Below, piece by piece: positions 28,665 through 37,557 of a stretch of DNA of 64,000 bases. The stretch lies in NCBI RefSeq assembly GCF_002946355.1, contig NZ_PKOZ01000006.1, positions 62,001 to 126,000 of the forward strand. Reading direction: 5' to 3'. The DNA comes from Pradoshia eiseniae. Lineage in GTDB: Bacteria; Bacillota; Bacilli; Bacillales; Pradoshiaceae. The translations under genes were made by a program, and so were the position numbers. Positions within the stretch are counted from its first letter, which is position 1, and every line of letters starts with the position of its first letter. The notes beneath the pieces are model-generated. The model ran no database searches. It worked only from the letters and a program-made list of their open reading frames with translations, and was not told the origin of the DNA.

Positions 28665-29331
28665 ATGGTTGTTCACTCTCAATTTCAATTCCAGTGGTTT
28701 TATAGAAGCTTATTTTTTTCTCATTATATTTTTCCGTTTGTTTATTGTACTGATTATTTGCTTCCGATAAATTAGTGTAAGCTTCATTCACACTCTTAAT
28801 TTGCGTTTCAAGCTGATCTCTAGTTGTATTCTCATCTTTAAAAAGCTCATACAGCTTTTTCTCTTCATCGAGGCTCACAAGATAGAGGTCATATAACTTA
28901 TCGTAATCTTTATACCGCTTCTGCATAATTTCTTGGAGCTCTTCAGCCTCTTCTTTCGCCTTCTCGTCCGAAAGTTTGTCAATCAGCTCTTCAAACTCAC
29001 TAAACTGCTGGCGCGAATCATCAATGCTTTCTTTTTCTTTCTTCATTAACTCTTCTCTTTTTTTGATTCCTTCAATTGCATCATTAGATAGAGAGGTAAT
29101 TTCCTCCATCTCTTTCATGCCTAATTCGATGATTTGTGCATAAATCTCATTATCTTCTGCTTCGAGCTTTTGCAGCGGTTCATGCTGCTCCTCATATCCT
29201 TTTTCAATGGAGGCTAGCTCCTCTAAAAAATCGTAGCTCTTCTCTTCAGGAGTTTTGTTGCTGCACCCAGCTGCGGATAAAACCAGCACAATTCCTAGAA
29301 GTAAAATCATAAACTTTCTTTGTCCTGTCAT
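28663..29331 (-). CDS. ykyA: YkyA-like coiled-coil lipoprotein
   Basis: A 222-residue lipoprotein: hydrophobic N-terminus with lipobox SAAGC (Cys about 23), then an almost continuous Glu/Lys-rich helical region with heptad pattern. It matches the YkyA family (putative cell-wall-binding lipoprotein), and sits between pdhA and def as in B. subtilis. It is expected to be anchored on the outer face of the membrane. The function is not known. The ATG at 29329-29331 has GGGAG nine bases upstream. Confidence 0.85.
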   Translation of the reverse strand: MTGQRKFMILLLGIVLVLSAAGCSNKTPEEKSYDFLEELASIEKGYEEQHEPLQKLEAEDNEIYAQIIELGMKEMEEITSLSNDAIEGIKKREELMKKEKESIDDSRQQFSEFEELIDKLSDEKAKEEAEELQEIMQKRYKDYDKLYDLYLVSLDEEKKLYELFKDENTTRDQLETQIKSVNEAYTNLSEANNQYNKQTEKYNEKKISFYKTTGIEIESEQP

Positions 29332-29504
29332 TATTCTACACTCCCATCACTATAACTATATCCAAACAGCCATATTTTGACAACTGAAATCATGTTACCT
29401 GCGCGGATTTGAACCATATGAAAAATCATCAAGCCAATTAACATTTAGTGATTCATTTGATACACTAGAAGGTATTAATGCAGATGTTCATGAGGTGAAA
29501 CATA

Positions 29505-30059
29505 ATGATTACTATGGCAGATATTATCAAGGAAGGCCATCCAACCCTTCGTCAAAGGGCTAGCGAAGTGACCATGCCTCCTACTGAGGAGGATAAGTCT
29601 ACTCTAAGCAACATGCTAGAATACTTAAAGAACAGCCAAAATCCAGAAGTAGCAGCGAAATACGGTCTCAGAGCAGGCATCGGTTTAGCAGCGCCACAAA
29701 TTAATATTTCTAAAAGAATGCTCGCTATTTATGGAACAGATGAGAAGGATAAACTCCATTCCTATACCTTATTTAACCCTAAGATTGTCAGTCACTCCGT
29801 TCAAAAAGCCTATTTATCTTCAGGGGAAGGCTGTCTATCAGTGGACCGTCCTGTTCCAGGCTATGTTCCTCGGTATCATAAAGTAAAAGTCCAGGCTTTT
29901 AATATTGACGGTGAACCTGTTACCCTGCGTTTAACAGGATTGATGGCTATTGTCATCCAGCATGAAATTGACCACTTAAATGGTGTAATGTTTTATGATC
30001 ATATTAATGACGATCAGCCTTTTGCCGAAGTTGCAGATGCTGTCGTTATCGAACGCTAA
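29505..30059 (+). CDS. def: Peptide deformylase
   Basis: A 184-residue metalloenzyme that removes the formyl group from nascent N-formylmethionine proteins. All three family motifs are present: GIGLAAPQ (about 60), EGCLSV with the metal Cys (about 110), and HEIDHLNG with two metal His and the catalytic Glu (about 155). The length and the insertion before motif 1 fit the Gram-positive type 2 enzyme (DefB of Bacillus). The ATG at 29505 follows AGGTG by seven bases. It is divergent from ykyA and convergent with the HAD gene, with a shared terminator. Confidence 0.97.
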   Translation: MITMADIIKEGHPTLRQRASEVTMPPTEEDKSTLSNMLEYLKNSQNPEVAAKYGLRAGIGLAAPQINISKRMLAIYGTDEKDKLHSYTLFNPKIVSHSVQKAYLSSGEGCLSVDRPVPGYVPRYHKVKVQAFNIDGEPVTLRLTGLMAIVIQHEIDHLNGVMFYDHINDDQPFAEVADAVVIER

Positions 30060-30063
30060 TGAA

Positions 30064-30103
30064 GTACCCCCTTCCAGCTAATATGCGGGAAGGGGGTTTT
30101 TAC
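30064..30103. terminator. Bidirectional terminator, def / ykrA
   Basis: ACCCCCTTCC pairs with GGAAGGGGGT and is flanked by T-rich and A-rich tracts. It lies between convergent genes. Confidence 0.88.
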
Positions 30104-30874
30104 TTAAATAAGCTTTAGGTGCTTTAATGCATAGTAAATCCCATCTTCATCCACACTTTTGGTGATAAAGTCTGCATGCTGCTTCAGCTGCGGCAGGCCG
30201 TTCCCCATTACAATTCCGCAGCCTGCTGCCTGAATCATTTCTATATCGTTTAGCGCATCGCCAAAGGCATAGACCTCTTCCATCTTAAATCCCTTGCGCT
30301 TAATGACCTGCTCAATCCCTATCGCCTTAGAGCCTCCTAATGGAACAACATCCATGGAATATGGATGCCAGCGAATAAATTGAATATCAGGATACTTGCC
30401 CTCATAAAGAACTGTGTCCTGTTCCTCGCAGAATAGCAGACCTTGATATATATCATGTTCGTTATAATAAGATTCATCTTGTTCTGGATGCGGGAAGTGA
30501 AGGGTAGCAAAGCTTTCTTCAATGAACCTGTCATGTTTGACATTCGCTTTCATCGCTCGATCATTCATGAATACCATGGAATGACCATGCTGCCTGCCAC
30601 CAGCCTGCAGCTGGGTCAACTGTTCTTTAGATAAGGGATTTCGGTAGATAACCTCCCCTTCAAAAACCACGTATTGACCGTTAAAAGAAACATAAGAGTC
30701 AATCTCTAGTTCTTCCAATAAATCCTTGATCATAAAGGGTGCCCTTCCGGTAGCGATGGCTGTATAAATACCATTTTCTTTCAATAAATGCAGTGCTTCC
30801 TTAGTGGATTGAGGAATTTTTTTATCAGAGTCCAATAAAGTTCCATCGATGTCAAAAAAACAAATCTTTCTCAT
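30104..30874 (-). CDS. ykrA: HAD superfamily phosphatase, Cof type
   Basis: A 256-residue HAD phosphatase of the Cof/type IIB group. Motif I is FFDIDGTLLDS at the N-terminus, a Thr-containing motif II is at AIATGRAPFM, a Lys motif is around GSKAIGIEQ, and motif IV is FGDALNDIEMI. Such enzymes dephosphorylate sugar phosphates or flavin precursors; the substrate cannot be read from sequence. The position beside def and before rpoY-rnjA matches B. subtilis ykrA. The ATG at 30872-30874 has GGAGG six bases before it. Confidence 0.9.
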   Translation of the reverse strand: MRKICFFDIDGTLLDSDKKIPQSTKEALHLLKENGIYTAIATGRAPFMIKDLLEELEIDSYVSFNGQYVVFEGEVIYRNPLSKEQLTQLQAGGRQHGHSMVFMNDRAMKANVKHDRFIEESFATLHFPHPEQDESYYNEHDIYQGLLFCEEQDTVLYEGKYPDIQFIRWHPYSMDVVPLGGSKAIGIEQVIKRKGFKMEEVYAFGDALNDIEMIQAAGCGIVMGNGLPQLKQHADFITKSVDEDGIYYALKHLKLI

Positions 30875-31135
30875 GTCTATCCTCCAGCTGCTAAACATTA
30901 AATTAATTATTCTCCATTTTCCATCCTATCACATATACTCCTCTTGCAGCGTTTTTAAAACAACGAGCAAAAAAGATCCCTGTAAATATATAACAAACTA
31001 AACAAACCACATCCCACATATACTACGAATATCAAAAGCGGCAAGAATTTAATGAAAAGCGCGCATATAAATATCCATATGTATTTACTTTCATTGAATA
31101 ACCATTAAAATAAGAAGTAAAGGAGATGGTCAGCC

Positions 31136-31207
31136 ATGTTAAAAAAGCTCAGAAAAAAGCTTATTAAACAATGGAAGGACCTGATGGGCAGGAAGTCAAT
31201 TGCATAA
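31136..31207 (+). CDS. Predicted 23-residue cationic amphipathic peptide
   Basis: A short frame with AAAGGAGATGG ending about seven bases before the ATG and a terminator hairpin beginning eight bases after the stop, so it looks like a complete monocistronic mini-gene. The peptide starts MLKKLRKKLIKQWKD. Nine Lys/Arg and one Asp give a net charge near +8. Hydrophobic residues at 2, 5, 9, 13, 16 and 17 would form one face of a helix. No known family is recognised. Possible roles (membrane-binding regulator, toxin-like peptide, sporulation factor) are speculation. A weak promoter (TTTACT, 16, TAAAAT) lies too close to the ribosome site to be convincing. Confidence 0.6.
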   Translation: MLKKLRKKLIKQWKDLMGRKSIA

Positions 31208-31214
31208 TTTTTTG

Positions 31215-31253
31215 AAAAGCCCTTCAAATATCCTTGCGGAGGGCTTATTCTTT
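31215..31253 (+). terminator. Terminator after the 23-codon gene
   Basis: AAGCCCT and AGGGCTT, with CCTTC/GCGGAGG-type inner complementarity, are followed by ATTCTTTC. The T-run is imperfect. Confidence 0.65.
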
Positions 31254-31309
31254 CGGTAAAGTAGATAACAGTCCATACAGTTGTTTAAACATGCAATAGA
31301 TGGGATATT

Positions 31310-31445
31310 TTCTTATAATAGTACTTAAAGGAACAAACCAAAAAAGGATAACACTTTGCAGAATAGAAAAGGTGGCCTGGTTGTTGCTCCATGCCGCCTC
31401 TTTATTTATAAATTTTATTAGAGTTAGTTAGGAGAGATTTTTATT
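31310..31445 (+). promoter_or_regulatory. Leader of rpoY-rnjA with hairpin
   Basis: A TATAAT box (about 31315-31320) has only a weak -35. The predicted leader of about 120 nt contains AGGTGGC (about 31370) pairing with GCCGCCT (about 31393) around a CTGG/CCAT loop. The hairpin is followed by CTTTATTTATAAATTTTATT, resembling an attenuator. Whether it controls expression is unknown. Confidence 0.45.
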
Positions 31446-31658
31446 ATGATTTTTAAAGTTTTTTTCCAGGAAAATGCCGCTGAGGTACCTGTGCGCGAAA
31501 AAACAAAAACTGCTTATGTAGAAGGAACATCTGAACGAGATGTTCGCCAAAAGTTAAAAAGCCTTCCATATAATATCGAATTAGTTCAAGTTCTTGATGC
31601 GGAATATTTGGAGTTTGAAAAACAAAATCCGGATTTCCGCATAATGGAGATTGAGTAA
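31446..31658 (+). CDS. rpoY: RNA polymerase epsilon subunit
   Basis: A 70-residue protein of the RpoY family (formerly YkzG, UPF0356). This small auxiliary subunit of Firmicutes RNA polymerase resembles the phage T7 Gp2 fold. The strand-rich start MIFKVFFQENAAEVPVREKT and the conserved YVEG and LPYNIELVQ blocks are typical. It is three bases from rnjA, as in most Bacillales, and both are surely cotranscribed. A ribosome site AGGAGAG lies upstream. Confidence 0.95.
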   Translation: MIFKVFFQENAAEVPVREKTKTAYVEGTSERDVRQKLKSLPYNIELVQVLDAEYLEFEKQNPDFRIMEIE

Positions 31659-31661
31659 TTT

Positions 31662-33329
31662 ATGAAATTCGTAAAGAATGATCAAACGGCTGTTTTCGCC
31701 CTTGGAGGGCTTGGCGAAATCGGCAAAAACACGTATGCCGTACAATTTCAGGACGAGATCGTCTTGATTGATGCCGGCATCAAATTCCCCGAGGATGAAC
31801 TATTAGGAATTGATTACGTTATTCCTGACTATTCCTATCTCGTCAAGAATGTTGACAAGATTAAAGGATTATTCATCACTCATGGCCATGAAGACCATAT
31901 TGGCGGAATCCCATATTTACTAAAACAGATCAACATCCCAATCTACGGCGGTAAGCTTGCGATTGGATTGGTCAAGAAAAAATTAGAAGAGCACGGACTG
32001 CTACGTCAAGCAACAATCCATGAGATCAAAGAGGATGACATTATCAAGTTCCGTAAAACTTCTGTGACTTTTTATCGGACAACCCATAGTATCCCTGATT
32101 CCTACGGGATTGTCGTCAAGACGCCACAAGGGAATATTGTTCATACCGGGGACTTTAAGTTCGACTTCACGCCTGTTGGAGAACCTGCCAACTTAACCAA
32201 AATGGCTGAAATCGGAAAAGAAGGGGTTCTTTGTCTTCTGTCAGACAGCACAAACAGTGAAATCCCTAATTTCACCATGTCTGAACGCAAAGTCGGCGAA
32301 AGCATCCAAGATATATTCAGGAAAGTGGACGGACGGATTATTTTCGCTACATTCGCATCCAATATCCATCGTCTTCAGCAAGTCACAGAGGCCGCCGTTG
32401 AAAACGGACGCAAGGTTGCTGTATTCGGCCGAAGCATGGAGAATGCAATTGAAATCGGTCTCGAGCTTGGTTATATCAATGCACCAAAAGAAACATTTAT
32501 TGATACCCAAACATTGAATCGTATGCCAGCGAATGAAGTAACGATTCTATGTACTGGATCACAAGGTGAGCCGATGGCTGCCCTATCAAGGATTGCCAAC
32601 GGAACACATAGACAAATTCAAATTATCCCGGGAGATACAGTCGTCTTTTCTTCCTCCCCAATCCCAGGAAACACAATCAGTGTTTCACGCACGATTAATA
32701 TGCTGTACCGTGCCGGTGCAGATGTAATTCACGGACCGCTTAGCAATATTCATACATCCGGTCACGGCGGGCAAGAAGAACAAAAACTCATGCTTCGCTT
32801 AATGAAGCCGAAATTCTTCATGCCGATTCATGGGGAATATCGTATGCAGCGTACACATGTCCAGCTAGCTGTTGATTGCGGTGTAAAAGAAGAAAACTGC
32901 TTCATTATGGATAACGGCGAGGTACTCGCTCTTACACAGGATAGCGCATCAGTAGCCGGAAAGGTTCCTTCCGGAAATGTGTATATTGACGGAAGCGGCA
33001 TTGGGGATATCGGAAACATCGTTCTCCGTGACCGCCGTATTCTTTCCGAGGAAGGACTTGTTATCGTTGTTGTAAGCATCAATATGAAGGAATTCAAGAT
33101 TGCGGCTGGACCAGATATCATCTCAAGAGGATTTGTGTATATGAGAGAATCCGGTGATTTGATCAGTGATGCCCAAAACTTAATTACGCAACATTTGAAC
33201 AAAACAATGGCCAAGAAAACCACTCAGTGGTCTGAAATAAAGAATCAAGTGACGGACACACTTGGACCATTCCTATATGAGCGGACAAAACGCCGCCCAA
33301 TGATTCTTCCTATTATCATGGAAGTCTGA
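31662..33329 (+). CDS. rnjA: Ribonuclease J1
   Basis: A 555-residue metallo-beta-lactamase/beta-CASP ribonuclease with 5'-3' exonuclease and endonuclease activity, a central enzyme of mRNA turnover in Bacillus. The zinc motif [10 protein letters not shown] is near residue 75, further metal ligands lie in HTGDFKFD, the beta-CASP domain spans about 210-365 ([17 protein letters not shown]), and the C-terminal domain is present. Length equals B. subtilis RNase J1. The pairing with rpoY favours J1 over J2. SR1P, encoded at 20479-20592, is reported to modulate this enzyme through GapA in B. subtilis. Confidence 0.97.
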   Translation: MKFVKNDQTAVFALGGLGEIGKNTYAVQFQDEIVLIDAGIKFPEDELLGIDYVIPDYSYLVKNVDKIKGLFITHGHEDHIGGIPYLLKQINIPIYGGKLAIGLVKKKLEEHGLLRQATIHEIKEDDIIKFRKTSVTFYRTTHSIPDSYGIVVKTPQGNIVHTGDFKFDFTPVGEPANLTKMAEIGKEGVLCLLSDSTNSEIPNFTMSERKVGESIQDIFRKVDGRIIFATFASNIHRLQQVTEAAVENGRKVAVFGRSMENAIEIGLELGYINAPKETFIDTQTLNRMPANEVTILCTGSQGEPMAALSRIANGTHRQIQIIPGDTVVFSSSPIPGNTISVSRTINMLYRAGADVIHGPLSNIHTSGHGGQEEQKLMLRLMKPKFFMPIHGEYRMQRTHVQLAVDCGVKEENCFIMDNGEVLALTQDSASVAGKVPSGNVYIDGSGIGDIGNIVLRDRRILSEEGLVIVVVSINMKEFKIAAGPDIISRGFVYMRESGDLISDAQNLITQHLNKTMAKKTTQWSEIKNQVTDTLGPFLYERTKRRPMILPIIMEV

Positions 33330-33335
33330 TGAACA

Positions 33336-33383
33336 CATAAAAAAGCGCAAGGCCCTTTTCATAAGGTGCCCTGCGCTTTTTCA
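33336..33383. terminator. Bidirectional terminator, rnjA / CydB-like
   Basis: AAAAAAGCGCA-GG and CC-TGCGCTTTTT pair around a loop. It contains the last codons and stop of the minus-strand gene at 33359, so the end of that reading frame is part of the stem. Confidence 0.88.
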
Positions 33384-34378
33384 TTTTCTTGCTTTTGATT
33401 ACTCATCAATAACTTCATGATCAATCGTCCATATGGAATGATTAATAATATGCCAACCAATAATAACATTCCGAGCGACACCCACACTCGCTCTCCCTCA
33501 AAGGCATGCACAGTTATAAACGGGTCGAGAATATAAGGCAAATGGGAGGCGCCATACCCTATAAAAGCAGTCAAGAATTGCAATAATACAAATAAGAAAG
33601 CAAGTCCTTGCCTTTTCCTCTTATAAATCAAATAAACAGCTGCAAAGTAAAAGACTAACGAAAGCGCAAATAACCACCATAGATTCAAGCCACTCTCAAA
33701 ATGACGTAAATTATGCCCTCTAAGTGAAACGATGACAAGTATGGAGGCGAATATTGTCGGCACACTCCAGAACAAAGCATACCCCCTTGTCATTTCGCTG
33801 GCCGCTTTATCTCCCTTATGCTGCTTATAGAAATATAAGAATGAAGCGCTTATGAACAAGACACTGACAGCGGCGAGGAAAACGACACTCCAGGAATAAG
33901 GGCTCAAAAACAGCTTTCGAGTTAGGAGCTCAATCTCTCCTCCCGCTCGTCGAATGAAGCCCCCTTCAGAGATTGTTAGACCAATCGAGAGCGCTGCCGG
34001 GATTAGTAAGCCTGTCGATCCATATACAAACAAAAATCGTCCTGCATTCTTTTCTCTCTTGTATAGTAAATGCGCCAAAAAGCGTATAAGAACCAACAAA
34101 AGTACGACAATCCCTGGAATGATCAATGCTCTCCCAAAATACTCGAGGGTTTCAGGGAAGAATCCAATTACCCCTATGACAAAAACAGCGAAAAAGCCAA
34201 TCGTAATTGGCCAAAGACGCGGGTCATAGGCATCCTCAAGTTTATGTACAATTGGTTTTTTGCTTACGAATCTTCCGTAGTATGCGTAAAATCCTACTCC
34301 AAATTCAATGGAGGCAATAATGATATAAATATACAAATAGCACCATAATATTGCCATGGTAATAAGTTCAACTGTCAT
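33359..34378 (-). CDS. CydB-like membrane protein without CydA partner
   Basis: A 339-residue protein with about nine membrane segments. It resembles subunit II of cytochrome bd quinol oxidases: the first helix IIIASIEFGVGFYAYYGRF recalls the CydB region and the overall spacing of helices fits. No subunit I (CydA) gene, CydCD or other oxidase gene is adjacent, so it is an orphan copy. It might work with a CydA encoded elsewhere, or have taken another role. Its stop codon lies inside the rnjA terminator hairpin. Identity as a CydB relative is moderately sure; function is open. Confidence 0.65.
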   Translation of the reverse strand: MTVELITMAILWCYLYIYIIIASIEFGVGFYAYYGRFVSKKPIVHKLEDAYDPRLWPITIGFFAVFVIGVIGFFPETLEYFGRALIIPGIVVLLLVLIRFLAHLLYKREKNAGRFLFVYGSTGLLIPAALSIGLTISEGGFIRRAGGEIELLTRKLFLSPYSWSVVFLAAVSVLFISASFLYFYKQHKGDKAASEMTRGYALFWSVPTIFASILVIVSLRGHNLRHFESGLNLWWLFALSLVFYFAAVYLIYKRKRQGLAFLFVLLQFLTAFIGYGASHLPYILDPFITVHAFEGERVWVSLGMLLLVGILLIIPYGRLIMKLLMSNQKQENEKAQGTL

Positions 34379-34671
34379 GAATCTTACGCCTCTTCTTTCG
34401 GTAAAGTTTTCTCCATTTGACCATTATATAGTTTTTAACCCAATCAATCATATGGATAAATAGTGACAAATTTGCCTAATTTAAAAATACAGAAGAAATC
34501 ATTGCATGGACAGACAAAAATCAAGACCTTCTAAATATCCATAAATGAAGTAAATATTCATCAAAGTCAAAAATTCACCTATTATAATGGGAAACTATTG
34601 TCTTCCTTTCTATTCTTCCTTTATTCTATTAGATGAACCTCTATTCAAACACATAGAAAGGAATTGGTTAC

Positions 34672-35508
34672 ATGAGTTATTACCTGTCCGCTGCAATCAA
34701 TTGGGCTGAATTCCAATGGGAGCAATTACTTTTTGATATAGGAGGAGTTTTATTAAAGGTCTTATTCTTCTATCTAGTTTACAAACTCATCAAGATCTTT
34801 ACAAACAAAGTGGTTGAAACCATTTTCTCCCGCCTTCAAGCGAAAAGCAATGGTACAGAAAATCGAACGAAAACACTTGAATCTTTAACGAAAAACATTA
34901 TCAGCTATATTTATTCATTTATATTAATCGTCACGATATTGGAGCTATTCGATATCAGGGTAACCGCCATCCTTGCCGGTGCAGGAATCGTCGGGCTTGC
35001 TGTCGGCTTTGGTGCCCAAGGCCTTGTCAGTGATGTCGTCACAGGCTTTTTCATTCTCCTTGAAAGACAAATCGATGTCGGTGACGAGGTTACAATCGGG
35101 GTGATTAAAGGAACCGTTGAAGTCGTCGGTCTTAAGACCCTTCAAGTAAGGGATTATGACGGAAGCCTTCATTTCATCCCTAATAGACAGATTGCCACAG
35201 TAAGCAATCATTCACGAGGGACCATGAGAGCTATGGTTGAAATCAAATTAAGCAAGGATGATAATTTCGAGCTTATTACCCTGGTCATACAGGATATTTG
35301 CAAAAAAATGGCAGAGGAAAATGAAGATATCGTCCTTGGCCCAGATATCCTCGGTATTCAGGAAATCGGCGTTTCCGATTTCACCATCCGAATCGTCGCG
35401 AGAACAGCCAATGGTCAGCAAGCCTATGTGGAGCGCGTTCTGCGTCAGCAAATCAAACTAGCGATAGATGAAATCAGACATCAGGAAGAAGCGAGAGCAG
35501 CTGAATAA
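34672..35508 (+). CDS. ykuT: Mechanosensitive channel of small conductance (MscS family, YkuT)
   Basis: A 278-residue channel protein that releases osmolytes under hypo-osmotic shock. It has three hydrophobic segments. The third is the Gly/Ala-rich pore helix AILAGAGIVGLAVGFGAQGL, then the conserved VSDVVTGFFILLERQIDVGD, the beta domain with FIPNRQIATVSNHSRG, and an alpha/beta C-terminal domain. The AAAGGAATTGG ribosome site precedes the ATG. The neighbours dapL and dapH match the yku region. A terminator is shared with dapL. Confidence 0.93.
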   Translation: MSYYLSAAINWAEFQWEQLLFDIGGVLLKVLFFYLVYKLIKIFTNKVVETIFSRLQAKSNGTENRTKTLESLTKNIISYIYSFILIVTILELFDIRVTAILAGAGIVGLAVGFGAQGLVSDVVTGFFILLERQIDVGDEVTIGVIKGTVEVVGLKTLQVRDYDGSLHFIPNRQIATVSNHSRGTMRAMVEIKLSKDDNFELITLVIQDICKKMAEENEDIVLGPDILGIQEIGVSDFTIRIVARTANGQQAYVERVLRQQIKLAIDEIRHQEEARAAE

Positions 35509-35512
35509 AACG

Positions 35513-35559
35513 AGAGAAGGCCAAGTCCTCGAGCAACGTCGGACTTGGCCTTTATTTAA
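35513..35559. terminator. Bidirectional terminator, ykuT / dapL
   Basis: AAGGCCAAGTCC and GGACTTGGCCTT form a 12-bp stem with a TTTATTT tail on the plus side. Convergent genes flank it. Confidence 0.9.
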
Positions 35560-35569
35560 TGAAAAATCC

Positions 35570-36682
35570 TTAAGCCTGGTGTAAATAGTCATTGATCAAG
35601 TTAACAGCAAACTCAATTGCTCTCTCATCAGGGTTCATTTTGCTATGATGAAGGCCATATGGGGAATTCACCCCGAGCCAAAACATAAAGCCTGGAATGT
35701 CCTTAATCATATAGCCAAAATCCTCCCCGGTCATCGCTTCCTTGCATTCAAACAGAGTTGCCTCACTATGCCTTTCTACAAATGCCATGAAATCCTTTGT
35801 CACCTGCTCTGTATTGTACACTTGGGTGTAAGACGCGCCAAAGTCTATCTTCACTTGACAATTAAAGGTTATCTCCGCACCCTTGGCCATCTGTTGGATA
35901 CGGTCTCTGATTAGATTCATCGATTCCTCTGATAGGGTACGAATCGTTCCTTCGATTCGCGAGTTCTCCGCAATGATATTCTGAACAGTCCCTCCTGTAA
36001 TCTTGCCAATCGTGACGACAGCGGCGTCCATCGGATTAATATTTCGAGAGACAATTGTCTGAAGCTGATTAACAAACTGACAAGAGGCTACTACCATGTC
36101 ATTCGTTAAATGCGGATAGGCTGCATGACCGCCTTTTCCAATAAAATCGATGAATAATTCAGATGTATTCGCAAACAAGAGGCCAGGCTTTGTAGCAACT
36201 GTTCCAATTGGATATTCTGGAGCTATATGAAGTCCAAAAATCATATCCGGCTTCCATTTAGCGAATGTCTCAGTCTTGATCATTTCCTCAGCTCCGCCCG
36301 GTCCTTCTTCAGCAGGCTGAAACATAAAAAGCATATGATCATCGATAGGATCATTAATTAGGTTCGTTAATACGCCGAGAGCGATCGTCATGTGGAAATC
36401 ATGCCCACAGGCGTGCATCCTGCCCTCATGCAGAGAGGAATAGGGAAAGCCGGTCTCTTCTTTAATTGGAAGCCCATCTATGTCAGCTCGATAACCAATT
36501 GTTCTTACTCCTTTAAGTCCTTTAACGCGCACAAAAATCCCGGTTTTCCAGATTTCCCATTGCAGCCTTTCTTGAGGCAGACTTTTTATGTATTCCAGCA
36601 AATAAGCCTGGGTTTTAAATTCCTTGAATCCCAGTTCAGGAATTTGATGAAGGTCCCTTCGAATTTTAACCAAGTTATTCAA
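35570..36682 (-). CDS. dapL: N-acetyldiaminopimelate deacetylase
   Basis: A 370-residue M20 family amidohydrolase (YkuR) that removes the acetyl group from N-acetyl-LL-diaminopimelate in the acetylase branch of lysine and cell-wall DAP synthesis. Metal-binding blocks seen are [24 protein letters not shown] and the late [10 protein letters not shown], plus MTGEDFGYM. Partner gene dapH lies directly upstream, which separates it from other M20 deacylases. The start is TTG (36680-36682) with GAGGTG seven bases upstream. A strong hairpin lies between dapH and this gene. Confidence 0.93.
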   Translation of the reverse strand: MNNLVKIRRDLHQIPELGFKEFKTQAYLLEYIKSLPQERLQWEIWKTGIFVRVKGLKGVRTIGYRADIDGLPIKEETGFPYSSLHEGRMHACGHDFHMTIALGVLTNLINDPIDDHMLFMFQPAEEGPGGAEEMIKTETFAKWKPDMIFGLHIAPEYPIGTVATKPGLLFANTSELFIDFIGKGGHAAYPHLTNDMVVASCQFVNQLQTIVSRNINPMDAAVVTIGKITGGTVQNIIAENSRIEGTIRTLSEESMNLIRDRIQQMAKGAEITFNCQVKIDFGASYTQVYNTEQVTKDFMAFVERHSEATLFECKEAMTGEDFGYMIKDIPGFMFWLGVNSPYGLHHSKMNPDERAIEFAVNLINDYLHQA

Positions 36683-36705
36683 CTTTCTTCACCTCAATTT
36701 TAATG

Positions 36706-36742
36706 TGAAAACAGGCGCGGAAATAAACATTTCCGCGCCTCT
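36706..36742 (-). terminator. Hairpin between dapH and dapL
   Basis: On the minus strand AGGCGCGGAAAT and ATTTCCGCGCCT form a perfect 12-bp stem followed by GTTTTC only. It may end some dapH transcripts or act as partial attenuator for dapL. Confidence 0.65.
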
Positions 36743-36753
36743 ATAATTTAGGT

Positions 36754-37464
36754 TTAGAGCTGGCGTAGCTCGTCTTTGATTTCTATTTTTGATTTTTCAA
36801 CTTCATCGATACGTTTGATAACGCGAGCCGGAACACCTGCTACAACCGTACGCGCAGGAACATCCTCAACAACAATGGCACCAGCTGCGACAACCGCGCC
36901 TTCACCAACACGCACACCTTCTAAAATAACTGCATTCGCACCGACAAGGACGTTATCCTCAATAACGACCGGGCTAGCAGAAGGCGGCTCGATGACACCA
37001 GCCAGGACAGAACCAGCACCAATATGACAGTTCTTTCCGACCGTCGCACGTCCTCCGAGCACCGCATTCATATCAATCATGGTTTTTTCACCGATGCTTG
37101 CGCCGATATTAATAGAAGCACCCATCATGATAACTGCATTATCGCCAATATGAACTTGATCACGAATGATAGCGCCTGGCTCAATGCGGGCATTTATGCC
37201 TTTAAGGTCAAGAAGCGGCAAAGCTGAATTGCGGCGGTCATTCTCGACCACATAATCCTCAATCTTGTCCGCATTTTCTTCAAGCACTGGCTGAATAACC
37301 GACCATTCTCCAAAGATAACTCCTGTGCTGCCATTAATAAAGACCGAAGCCTCTGGCCCAAAGTCTAAACCTTCCAACTGTCCTTTTATATATATCTTTA
37401 CCGGTGTTTTCTTAACACTGTTCCCGATAAAAGAAATAATCTCGTTAGCGTCCATCATATTCAT
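36754..37464 (-). CDS. dapH: 2,3,4,5-tetrahydropyridine-2,6-dicarboxylate N-acetyltransferase
   Basis: A 236-residue enzyme (YkuQ) that acetylates tetrahydrodipicolinate with acetyl-CoA, the entry step of the acetylase DAP branch. The C-terminal half (about 90-215) is a left-handed parallel beta helix of hexapeptide repeats, seen as runs like [20 protein letters not shown]. The N-terminal DapH domain starts [16 protein letters not shown]. Length equals that of B. subtilis DapH. The ATG at 37462-37464 with GGGAG seven bases upstream is chosen over the earlier opening. A promoter lies at 37500-37528. Confidence 0.95.
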   Translation of the reverse strand: MNMMDANEIISFIGNSVKKTPVKIYIKGQLEGLDFGPEASVFINGSTGVIFGEWSVIQPVLEENADKIEDYVVENDRRNSALPLLDLKGINARIEPGAIIRDQVHIGDNAVIMMGASINIGASIGEKTMIDMNAVLGGRATVGKNCHIGAGSVLAGVIEPPSASPVVIEDNVLVGANAVILEGVRVGEGAVVAAGAIVVEDVPARTVVAGVPARVIKRIDEVEKSKIEIKDELRQL

Positions 37465-37499
37465 CCTGATTCTCCCTCTCCAAATACATAATTTTCTTA

Positions 37500-37528
37500 A
37501 CTTTAACAAACAAAAATATGAAATTCAA
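37500..37528 (-). promoter_or_regulatory. Predicted SigA promoter of dapH
   Basis: Minus strand TTGAAT (37523-37528), 17-base spacer, TAAAGT (37500-37505), about 30 bases before the dapH start. It implies that dapH is transcribed separately from ccpC. Confidence 0.6.
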
Positions 37529-37557
37529 GTCACTTCTTGCAGATTTCATTATGAGAC

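Noticed and set aside
31084-31111. TTTACT-16-TAAAAT as promoter of the 23-codon gene
   Set aside because: The start site would fall on the ribosome binding site, leaving almost no leader. Another promoter is more likely.
34945-35211. Antisense 88-codon frame in ykuT
   Set aside because: It lies fully inside the MscS-like gene on the opposite strand and has no ribosome site.
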